Position numbers and translations under genes: made by a program
IMG/VR virus record: IMGVR_UViG_3300035660_000034
Location: 1 to 39,099 of that record
DNA length: 39,099 nt
Source of the DNA: a virus
Direction: 5' to 3' (one strand)
Shown: positions 6,004 through 11,804 of the stretch, piece by piece
How the letters are laid out: each line of letters opens with the position of its first letter
How positions within the stretch are numbered: position 1 is the first letter of the stretch
Notes under the pieces: model-generated
The model's input: only the letters and a program-made list of their open reading frames with translations
Database searches by the model: none
What the model was told of the DNA's origin: nothing

Positions 6004-6209
6004 GGCCGCTCTCTCCTATTGTTCGACTTCAGAAGCGACCGCACAAACGCGACCGCCTTGACATGCCGATTGACGAATTGTTTCTTGTTTCCGTGATACC
6101 ATCCGCCGTATGCGCTGGCTTCGGCGATATTGTTCGCCTCCAGGTGCATAAGCGCGTGAGCGAGATTCGCCTTCTCGTCTCGAGTGAATCTCCTCTTATT
6201 TTTATCCAT
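6000..6209 (-). CDS. Hypothetical basic protein, 69 aa
   Basis: Small basic protein, mostly helical (DEKANLAHALMHLEANNIAEA), with a C-terminus rich in Lys, Arg and Asn. The ATG at 6207-6209 is preceded by GGAGGAGAG. It overlaps the next gene by four bases. The ending KSNNRRERP is encoded by GTCGAAC-containing DNA that resembles half of an attC-like site, but no other half is seen. Function unknown. Confidence 0.7.
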   Translation of the reverse strand: MDKNKRRFTRDEKANLAHALMHLEANNIAEASAYGGWYHGNKKQFVNRHVKAVAFVRSLLKSNNRRERP

Positions 6210-6263
6210 CTCTCCTCCGTAGTCACCGGCCCGGCAGATGCGTGTAAACAAAACAGTGCTCTC

Positions 6264-6500
6264 CTAAGCGTCGCACACGCCGGGCTTGGGGGTTATGGTG
6301 TCCACCTCCTGCCTCCTTCCGGATTGCCGGAAAGTTTTAATTCTCATTAATTTATTAATGTGAAATAGTGCAGACCGAGCAGCTGAGATTGTATAATTAT
6401 TGAATCCCCCGTTTTCTATTTCAGGTTGATGTAGAGCTCCTATATATTCCAAAACCTGAACTGTATTTTTAAAAGAAAGTATGGGGTCTTTTAGTCTCAT
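6264..6500 (-). CDS. Hypothetical protein, 78 aa
   Basis: Unrecognised small protein with a helix LSFKNTVQVLEYIGALHQPE, a polar turn and a second helix SAARSALFHINKLMRI. The ATG at 6498-6500 has GGAGAGGAG upstream and overlaps the stop of the Maf-like gene (ATGA), so it is translationally coupled to it. By eye this gene and the Maf-like gene are richer in A and T than their neighbours, suggesting they entered the operon together. Confidence 0.7.
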   Translation of the reverse strand: MRLKDPILSFKNTVQVLEYIGALHQPEIENGGFNNYTISAARSALFHINKLMRIKTFRQSGRRQEVDTITPKPGVCDA

Positions 6501-8377
6501 GATTTCTCCTCTCCAGGTTTGAAATCCGCCCAGAACTCCATCAACCTTTTCCGCATCTTCGGCCACATGCTTTTAAGTGCGGCCAATTTATCTGTGTGCA
6601 ATGAAGCCTCTTGATAGAAATCTTGAAGCAAATAATCAAAAACGCCTCGCCCGTGAAAACCTATAAAGTCATCGAATGCCGGACGATTGAGTATGCAATC
6701 AGCCAAACTCGGTAACCAATACCGGGATTCTGAATGGAACGGCGGCGTGTCTTTCCATCCTCCTCCTAAGCATTCCCACTCCAAAGATGAAACTCGGTTC
6801 CCGGTATTTTTTATCTTCGCCAGTCCGCACAAATTGTTTACTGACAGTACGGGATTTCTCTTCACCCATTCCTCGAATTCCAGAAGATATGTAACGAACG
6901 CCGGCCGCGTAGGATGTTGTTTTCCGTCATTCCCCAGCACCGAGGATTCCCATTTTACGGCGGCCGCAGACTCTCCAGTCAAATTGCGATAGAGCTTTTG
7001 CGTCTCCTCCGGCATGCCCTCGCAGTGAGTCTTTGTGCCCTTGAAAGCGAAATCGAATCCAAATAGGTTGAGTTCGCTGAATCCCATAAACTTCGCGAGT
7101 TCACATGCGGTCCCACCCACAAACGGCATTCTCTCCATCGTCTCCATGTTATGACAGGCCACCAAAGTTGGAGGCCAAATCCAATAAACCCAGTCAGCCG
7201 GACGGTATTTCCCCCAGTTGGGGTGTGCGTTCCCGGCCACAACGAAACCTTGTTTTGGATTCGGCGTCCGGTCTCCCTGGGTTGCCATCTCAAAGCAATC
7301 GAGTTCGCTGTCAACACAAACCGTTGACATGGGGACAAGCCCATTTTTTAATAGAAACGGGACCGCCGTATCAACCGCGATTATGAAAGCCCGGTCTGGA
7401 ATAAGCTTTGCGCTTTCTTCCAATGTCGGACCTGAACCGCAAATGCAAACTGACCCGCGATACCTGTCCTTTAATTTTCCAACGTGATTGTCCCACTGGC
7501 CGTCGCTGAAATTTTTGATCAGGTTTCTCGTCCATTCATCTCGTTTGATATTCAGGGTAACTGTGTAACTGCGTTCGGCGGTGAAGGTGTTGAAGACATA
7601 TAGACTGAGTTCCTCATTTATTTTGGACAACGCAATGGCCGGAAGCGTGGCCTTGATTGAGATTACATTCAAGCATGGTTGCCCAACAAAGAGAGCCTTC
7701 AACTGTTTTCGTATTGTGGAAGGTGATTTGTCGCCGATGATGAAATACGCGCGCCCGTCAGTTAAAATTCTAGTCAACTTGCGGGCATTCATGGCCGCCA
7801 GGAAAATAGGGGCTTCGGGTTCAATAACCAGTAGCCGCGAGGAGTGATGCAGTTTGGAAAGGATTGTCTCGGCCAGATACCCACAACCGAAGCCGAATAG
7901 GACGAAGAGTTGATTTCTGGGGAATTTATTATCCTTAAGAGTTTCCTCAGCCCACTCCGGCGGAGTCGCCTTGAGGCTCTCCGGGTTCACATGTTCAGTC
8001 AGGATGTTGGTCGGATAGCCGGGCGGATAACCTATGGTCAATACGGGATAACCTCCAACATTTTCTATTCGGACGGATTCAACGGCCAGGCGCGATTTAA
8101 AGGCATCAAATTTGCCATGGATTCGGCCAGTCTGAATCCCGGCATTCAGGAGTTCACAGTTTTTCATTTTGCGCATCTCCTGATTGTTTTGCAGCCAGTT
8201 CGAGCGATACATCGCGCTGCCGCACTTTTGGCAGCGCACGTTTGCCTTTGGGTGCGTCGGGCGCTTGCATTCGAGCATCCCGTCGCACCACGAGTTCCAG
8301 CATCGCCCAACTATGCGGTCCAGCGACACAGCGCCGGCCGCCACCATTTTGCTGGCGTCAGCAAAGCCGCGCGTCAT
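6497..8377 (-). CDS. Maf/DUF115-type glycosyltransferase-like protein with N-terminal zinc ribbon
   Basis: A 626-residue protein. Residues ~310-360 carry CICGSGPTLEESAKLI, then FIIAVDTAVPFLLKNG and STVCVDSE, the core of the MptE-like/DUF115 fold in motility accessory factors (Maf), which transfer nonulosonic sugars to flagellin. Residues ~155-215 (LFGFGCGYLAETIL, LLVIEPEAPIFLAAM) match the preceding Maf domain. Residues 26-52 hold Cys pairs (C26-x4-C31, C49-x2-C52) that look like a fused zinc ribbon; a second possible start at Met71 has AGGAG before it. The first ATG overlaps the exonuclease stop as ATGA. Target unknown: host surface, flagellin or virion proteins. Domain call fairly sure; role inferred. 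Confidence 0.85.
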   Translation of the reverse strand: MTRGFADASKMVAAGAVSLDRIVGRCWNSWCDGMLECKRPTHPKANVRCQKCGSAMYRSNWLQNNQEMRKMKNCELLNAGIQTGRIHGKFDAFKSRLAVESVRIENVGGYPVLTIGYPPGYPTNILTEHVNPESLKATPPEWAEETLKDNKFPRNQLFVLFGFGCGYLAETILSKLHHSSRLLVIEPEAPIFLAAMNARKLTRILTDGRAYFIIGDKSPSTIRKQLKALFVGQPCLNVISIKATLPAIALSKINEELSLYVFNTFTAERSYTVTLNIKRDEWTRNLIKNFSDGQWDNHVGKLKDRYRGSVCICGSGPTLEESAKLIPDRAFIIAVDTAVPFLLKNGLVPMSTVCVDSELDCFEMATQGDRTPNPKQGFVVAGNAHPNWGKYRPADWVYWIWPPTLVACHNMETMERMPFVGGTACELAKFMGFSELNLFGFDFAFKGTKTHCEGMPEETQKLYRNLTGESAAAVKWESSVLGNDGKQHPTRPAFVTYLLEFEEWVKRNPVLSVNNLCGLAKIKNTGNRVSSLEWECLGGGWKDTPPFHSESRYWLPSLADCILNRPAFDDFIGFHGRGVFDYLLQDFYQEASLHTDKLAALKSMWPKMRKRLMEFWADFKPGEEKS

Positions 8378-9267
8378 GTCGCATGCTCCTTATCTGGGAT
8401 GATGCAGAGGGCTTTACCGCGGCGCTCTATTATGCCACCATCAACCCTCCAGCCTTTACCTTCAGCCAGGGCCAGACGGATTCTGTTTTTCAGGTCCTCT
8501 AAATTGGCTTCTTCGGATTTGAAGTTTCCATAGGTAAGGATGGCCTGCCGGGCCAGCCAGTGATGCTCCGGTGGGACGATTACTCTGTCACCCTTGATAT
8601 TGCTATAGACCTTGATGAGCATGTGCTTCTTCTTCTCCTCGCAACTGCCAGCGAGGTCAGCCAGAAATTTCACCGCGGCCTCTTTTTCTGGACCTTGGGA
8701 CGCCAGGGCTTTTTTAATGGATTCGATTTTTCCCCAGGCCTGCCGAGCGGCCACCACGATTTGAATCTGGATTTTACGGTTTTCCTCAATTTGGTAAATC
8801 CGTAGGTCAGTACCCAATAGGACCACGAGGTCCCAATTTTGTTTATTCGTGACCAACATATTGTGCTGGCATTGGAGGTAATATCCCAGCGGGACCTGTT
8901 CGTCCCCGGCGCCCCAATGCCGTAATTGATGGAACCCTGCGAGTTTAAATTCTATCCCATACTCGTACTCGTCCGCGACCGCCCATCCATCGGGGTGACT
9001 GATCAGAAATTTATACGTTTCGTGGCGGTAAAGTTTATCGCCCTCCAGCCTCACGCGGAGGCCGGTCTTGAATTCATAGGCTGCGGCCAGGTCATCCTCC
9101 AGTAATTTGCCCAGCAGCATATTGATGGTCTGTGCGCGCGGCGGAAGCAAACCGAGTTTCCCGGCGATGACATCGTATTCGGTCTGGAATTCTGAGCATT
9201 CAAACGGCGGCAGAGCCGCTATCTGCGAGGCTCCGATACCGGTGAGATGGTCAGCGGATATGCTCAT
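8374..9267 (-). CDS. YqaJ-type viral recombinase exonuclease
   Basis: A 297-residue 5'-3' exonuclease of the YqaJ (lambda-Exo-like, PD-(D/E)XK) family, the partner of RecT in double-strand-break recombination. Motifs in order: GASQIAALPPFE near the N-terminus, GKLLEDDLAAAYE (first acidic residue), LISHPDGW (catalytic Asp), GIEFKLAG (the ExK motif), then YYLQCQHNMLVTN. Start is ATG at 9265-9267 with AAGGA upstream, overlapping the secreted-protein gene by 17 bases. The 35-nt segment 8882-8916 is shared with the end of recT. Confidence in family is high. Confidence 0.92.
   Translation of the reverse strand: MSISADHLTGIGASQIAALPPFECSEFQTEYDVIAGKLGLLPPRAQTINMLLGKLLEDDLAAAYEFKTGLRVRLEGDKLYRHETYKFLISHPDGWAVADEYEYGIEFKLAGFHQLRHWGAGDEQVPLGYYLQCQHNMLVTNKQNWDLVVLLGTDLRIYQIEENRKIQIQIVVAARQAWGKIESIKKALASQGPEKEAAVKFLADLAGSCEEKKKHMLIKVYSNIKGDRVIVPPEHHWLARQAILTYGNFKSEEANLEDLKNRIRLALAEGKGWRVDGGIIERRGKALCIIPDKEHAT
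8882..8916. repeat. 35-nt direct repeat, copy in the exonuclease gene
   Basis: Identical to 4363-4397 in recT, same orientation and frame. In this gene it lies between the ExK catalytic motif and the conserved YYLQCQHN segment. Confidence 0.9.
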
Positions 9268-9616
9268 TCTTAAATCCTTCGAGTATTCTTGAACTTGGCT
9301 CGATGCAAAGTTCGTCATGCAATAAAATCCAGAAGCATGTGACCTTCAGTGCGGCCGGGTCTTTTGCTTTAAGGGAATTCCTATTATCGAAAAACCAGTC
9401 GTAGGAAATGTCCTGGAGCCGGCGACCATCGCCAGTGGAGGGACAGGCGAGACGGGTTGTCGCCTGACTCCAGGACTCATATTCTGTATCGGGGATTTTG
9501 TTTTCGGCAAGCCAATTCTTGGCGTCTTGCAATAATTTGGGCCTGTACTCAAGCCAGAGATTCTCTTCTGATAGAAGAGAAAAGGAAAGGAATAACAGAA
9601 TCAAAGGTAGGTGCAT
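9251..9616 (-). CDS. Putative exported protein, 121 aa
   Basis: First gene of the leftward operon. It begins MHLPLILLFLSFSLLSEENL, a hydrophobic stretch that would act as a signal peptide or membrane anchor, then a soluble polar domain with several Trp and Cys residues (TTRLACPS, FFDNRNS, CFWILLHDELC). The ATG at 9614-9616 follows GGAGGG; the longer in-frame reading would enter repeat copy B. Not recognised. An early exported phage protein could alter the host envelope or block superinfection, but nothing in the sequence proves this. It overlaps the exonuclease start. Confidence 0.65.
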   Translation of the reverse strand: MHLPLILLFLSFSLLSEENLWLEYRPKLLQDAKNWLAENKIPDTEYESWSQATTRLACPSTGDGRRLQDISYDWFFDNRNSLKAKDPAALKVTCFWILLHDELCIEPSSRILEGFKNEHIR

Positions 9617-9650
9617 GCGTCCCTCCACGCAATTCCCGAGACCGAGAGGA

Positions 9651-9678
9651 ACCATACAATACTTTTTTGCTAAGGCAA
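9651..9678 (-). promoter_or_regulatory. Possible promoter for the leftward operon
   Basis: On the minus strand TTGCCT (9678-9673), a 16-base spacer, then TATGGT (9656-9651), about 35 bases before the ATG of the exported-protein gene. Each box matches the sigma-70 consensus at four of six positions. The stretch upstream is AT-rich. Position is sensible; motif quality is modest. Confidence 0.3.
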
Positions 9679-9706
9679 GGAAAAAATAAAAATTTTCCAT
9701 TGACAA

Positions 9707-9909
9707 ATATATCTCCGACAAGTCCAGACATGTCTCCGACAAGTCCAGACAAGTCCAGACATGTTAGTCCCGCCGTTGCCCTTTGCCCTTTGCCCCTTGC
9801 CCCTTGCCCCTTGCCCCTTGCCAACAACTGCCCCCCCGCTTTAATTTTAAAACTGCCTAAAATTAAAGCTCCCCCCCCCAAGGGGTGTGTTGTTTTCAAA
9901 AAACCAAAT
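9707..9909 (+). repeat. Composite origin-like repeat, copy B (divergent intergenic region)
   Basis: Same order as copy A but on the plus strand: three ACAAGTCC iterons within CTCCGACAAGTCCAGAC units, a tract of CCCTTTG and CCCCTTG heptamers, a C-tract, the same perfect 12-bp palindrome GCTTTAATTTTA / TAAAATTAAAGC at 9839-9870, and a C-rich end followed by TTTTCAAAAAACCAAAT. It lies between the divergent early and late operons and codes for no convincing protein. It could be a second origin, a regulatory array, or both. Confidence 0.75.
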
Positions 9910-9913
9910 TTTT

Positions 9914-9952
9914 GTCGTTGACAAAATTTGTCGGTGTTGTATGTTGAACACC
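9914..9952 (+). promoter_or_regulatory. Candidate late promoter with overlapping operator-like palindromes
   Basis: TTGACA at 9918-9923 is a perfect -35 box. With a 16-base spacer TATGTT (9940-9945) could be the -10 box, placing the transcript start at or next to the ATG at 9953. TTTTGTC gtt GACAAAA forms a palindrome over the -35 box, and GGTGTT (9933-9938) with AACACC (9947-9952) a second one over the start. Either could bind a repressor or activator. Confidence 0.45.
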
Positions 9953-10225
9953 ATGAAATCTCCCGTGGAACGTCTGCCAGCCACGGAAGTCCAGAACTGC
10001 CTGAGTGAGATCCAGGCATATCAGACAAACTCGCCGTCAGAAACAGTCTATAAATTAACCCTAATGGCTATCGTGACGGAACTCAATAAAGGCAGGTCGT
10101 CCAGTTTCCCGGCTCTCATCAAATCAATCCTGACGGGTAAACTCCCACAACTAGGCGGTTCCCGCCGGCAATCCCCCGACATCAGCAATCTTGCGCGCCA
10201 GGCGCAGAAGAAGGAGTCAGCATGA
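9953..10225 (+). CDS. First late-operon gene, hypothetical, 90 aa
   Basis: Unrecognised helical protein (ATEVQNCLSEIQAYQ, VYKLTLMAIVTELNKG), with a basic C-terminus SRRQSP...ARQAQKKESA. Its position and size would suit a small terminase subunit or a regulator, but no motif supports either. The ATG at 9953 has no ribosome binding site. An ATG at 9941 is in frame too but lies in the proposed -10 region. The stop overlaps the next start as ATGA. Confidence 0.65.
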   Translation: MKSPVERLPATEVQNCLSEIQAYQTNSPSETVYKLTLMAIVTELNKGRSSSFPALIKSILTGKLPQLGGSRRQSPDISNLARQAQKKESA

Positions 10226-10584
10226 ACAGATTTAATTCCGGCATCCTGATGCGCGATTATAATAACATCGCTATTGACGAAGCCACCGCAATGATATGCG
10301 AAGACAACAACACGCCAAACATATCTCCGATTTTGACTGTTTCTGACGTTCCCATTATCAAATTTGTGGCTCCCGCCAAGGCGCGCGCCATGGTGTTCAA
10401 GTCATCGCAGACATTGCGATATGGAGAGAACGCCACCCTTGACGGCAGCGCCACCGGCAAAGGCTACATGAAGGCCGCTGCGGCAACGATTACCCGCGTA
10501 CCAATCGGTCCGGCCGGAGTGCTCTACATGCGGGCCGACAGCACGGCCGGCGTCGTTGATTTCTACTTTGAACTTCTGACGTGA
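10222..10584 (+). CDS. Hypothetical protein, 120 aa
   Basis: Unrecognised. Mostly beta-type sequence (PILTVSDVPIIKFVAPAKAR, VPIGPAGVLYMRAD, VVDFYFELLT), which suggests a small structural or capsid-associated protein rather than an enzyme. AAGGAG lies just before the ATG, and the gene overlaps the preceding stop. Eight bases separate it from the small Cys gene. Function unknown. Confidence 0.7.
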   Translation: MNRFNSGILMRDYNNIAIDEATAMICEDNNTPNISPILTVSDVPIIKFVAPAKARAMVFKSSQTLRYGENATLDGSATGKGYMKAAAATITRVPIGPAGVLYMRADSTAGVVDFYFELLT

Positions 10585-10592
10585 GGTGAACC

Positions 10593-10763
10593 ATGGACGG
10601 CAAATGCAAGAAATGCGCGTTTTGGACGAAGATTGATGACGGAAAAGATAACGGATACTGTCGTCGCTTCCCTCCTGTTTTCCCATTCGGTTCGCCGTCA
10701 CTCCCAGGAAATCCAGTCACCGACGAGAAGTATGTCTGTGGAGAATTCAAGGAGAAGCCATGA
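10593..10763 (+). CDS. Small Cys-rich (zinc-ribbon-like) protein, 56 aa
   Basis: Begins MDGKCKKCAFWTKIDDGKDN and continues with YCRRFPP and YVCGEF. The four Cys residues (CxxC, YC, VC) could bind one zinc ion. Small proteins of this pattern are frequent in phage genomes but have no known role. GAGGTGA precedes the ATG. The stop overlaps the next start as ATGA, so it is part of the operon. Confidence 0.75.
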   Translation: MDGKCKKCAFWTKIDDGKDNGYCRRFPPVFPFGSPSLPGNPVTDEKYVCGEFKEKP

Positions 10764-11002
10764 TTGAATTTGGCGAGCTCTTTAAATCCTTCGGACCAGT
10801 TGCCGCCTTTCTTATTTTCTTTGTTTGGCGGGACGCCAAACGCGAGGACTCGCTGGTGATGAAACTCTCCGAGTTAGAGAAGGGCCGGGTGGACGACCTC
10901 AAGGGCGTAATTGCGGAAAATAGTTCCGCAATTACGGAAAATAGCTCCGCGTTGATGCGCGTGGCGGCAGTCATTGAAAACTGTAAGGAGAGAAACAGAT
11001 GA
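10760..11002 (+). CDS. Putative holin (BhlA/UviB-like), 80 aa
   Basis: One N-terminal membrane segment (FGPVAAFLIFFVW at about residues 11-23), followed at once by charged residues (RDAKRED) and a long amphipathic helix with repeated NSSA. This matches the layout of BhlA/UviB-type phage holin-like proteins, which permeabilise the membrane at lysis. It overlaps both neighbouring genes by four bases. A role as scaffold for an unknown lysis enzyme is possible. No endolysin is recognised nearby, so the lysis role is inferred from size, topology and position. Confidence 0.55.
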   Translation: MIEFGELFKSFGPVAAFLIFFVWRDAKREDSLVMKLSELEKGRVDDLKGVIAENSSAITENSSALMRVAAVIENCKERNR

Positions 11003-11289
11003 GCGACTTCAAGGAAACGAAGGAACTGGCAGTGGGGCTTCGCATTCTGGCCGTGAAGGCATACCAGGCAAAGAAAGAAAACCCAACCGCCAGTCCTCAG
11101 TCTTTGGTGAAGGCGCTTTTCGAGAAGGTTATGTCCGACCCCGTGGCGATCATTGCCATTGAGTCCGCCGCGGGCAACATCGGGGATGTGGTGCTGGAGT
11201 TCAAAACGGCGAACGCCACGCAGCGTCTCCAGTTACTCGCGTTTGCATTTGCCGAGGGGCTGAAGGCGCTCGACGAGATTCAGCCGTGA
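10999..11289 (+). CDS. Hypothetical helical protein, 96 aa
   Basis: All-helical protein (LAVGLRILAVKAYQAKKENP, SLVKALFEKVMSD, TQRLQLLAFAFAEGLKALDE). No known motif. It starts within the last codons of the holin-like gene (AGGAGAG upstream) and overlaps the next gene by four bases. The location inside the lysis-type cluster hints at a lysis or head role; this is only positional. Confidence 0.7.
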   Translation: MSDFKETKELAVGLRILAVKAYQAKKENPTASPQSLVKALFEKVMSDPVAIIAIESAAGNIGDVVLEFKTANATQRLQLLAFAFAEGLKALDEIQP

Positions 11290-11531
11290 GTTGGATTGCG
11301 GTTGTGGTGGAGGCTTTGGGTCGCCTCCTCAAACTCATCTTCGGCATGGACAAGCCGGGGGAAACGGAGGTAGCCCATGAAAAGCCCAAGACTCCTGTTG
11401 ATAATCGCGGTGATGATATCCTGTTGGCTGAGCTTGGGTTGCGGCCTGACGCTGGGGCCAACGGTGGAGACGCGGTACGTAGTGATTCATCCGGGCCGGC
11501 CGCTGGAGGTGCTGGAAAATCAGACCATTGA
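11286..11531 (+). CDS. Small membrane protein overlapping a lipoprotein gene, 81 aa
   Basis: Starts with GTG overlapping the previous stop (GTGA). The N-terminus WIAVVVEALGRLLKLIFGM is an amphipathic membrane helix, and the rest is polar and probably disordered. From 11377 the lipoprotein gene is encoded in another frame inside it, an arrangement like Rz/Rz1 spanin pairs. However, it lacks the coiled coil expected of an Rz protein. The second half may simply be a by-product of the overlapping frame. Confidence 0.5.
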   Translation: MSWIAVVVEALGRLLKLIFGMDKPGETEVAHEKPKTPVDNRGDDILLAELGLRPDAGANGGDAVRSDSSGPAAGGAGKSDH

Positions 11532-11640
11532 TGGCCGGGTGCTTGATGGCAGCGGTGAGGCAGTCAAACAGGACATCGGCGGATGGGTAGCGATGCCGGC
11601 AGACCATTGGGAGGCGGTGAAGCGTCGGCTCGAAAAGTGA
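11377..11640 (+). CDS. Lipoprotein, candidate outer-membrane spanin-like protein, 87 aa
   Basis: Begins MKSPRLLLIIAVMISCWLSL and then GC: a signal peptide with an LSLGC lipobox, so the mature protein would be lipid-anchored at Cys22. The mature part is short (about 65 residues), with a conserved-looking end GWVAMPADHWEAVKRRLEK. Position among lysis genes and the overlap with 11286-11531 suggest an Rz1-type o-spanin, but the mature part lacks Pro richness. GGAGGT lies 6 bases before the ATG. The lipobox is clear; the spanin role is inference. Confidence 0.75.
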   Translation: MKSPRLLLIIAVMISCWLSLGCGLTLGPTVETRYVVIHPGRPLEVLENQTIDGRVLDGSGEAVKQDIGGWVAMPADHWEAVKRRLEK

Positions 11641-11804
11641 GGCCGAACGATTACTGTCCATGTGGCAGTGGGGAGAAGTTCAAGCGGTGCTGTGGATTGA
11701 ACAATGAGCAAAGCCCGAGAGAGAAACATTTGGGGGCGCCAACCCACAGCATCGCAGGATGCGGATGTGGAGGTGGTGGACAAACGCTGCCGCCTGGACC
11801 TTAA
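11637..11804 (+). CDS. SEC-C zinc motif mini-protein, 55 aa
   Basis: A GTG start overlaps the lipoprotein stop (GTGA). The first 22 residues, RPNDYCPCGSGEKFKRCCG, are a complete SEC-C zinc-binding motif, as at the C-terminus of SecA. The rest is a Gly/Cys-rich tail that overlaps the start of the terminase gene by about 100 bases, so its real end is uncertain. It may be a zinc domain working with the terminase, or the remnant of a larger protein. Confidence 0.55.
   Translation: MRPNDYCPCGSGEKFKRCCGLNNEQSPREKHLGAPTHSIAGCGCGGGGQTLPPGP

Noticed and set aside
9776-9832. CCCCTTG heptamer tract considered as a CRISPR-like array
   Set aside because: The units are 7 nt and head-to-tail with no spacers; it is a simple tandem repeat within the composite element.
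9707-9909. Reading repeat copy B as a protein-coding gene, since copy A is coding
   Set aside because: The frame ends soon after the palindrome and lacks the domains that flank the linker in the initiator gene.
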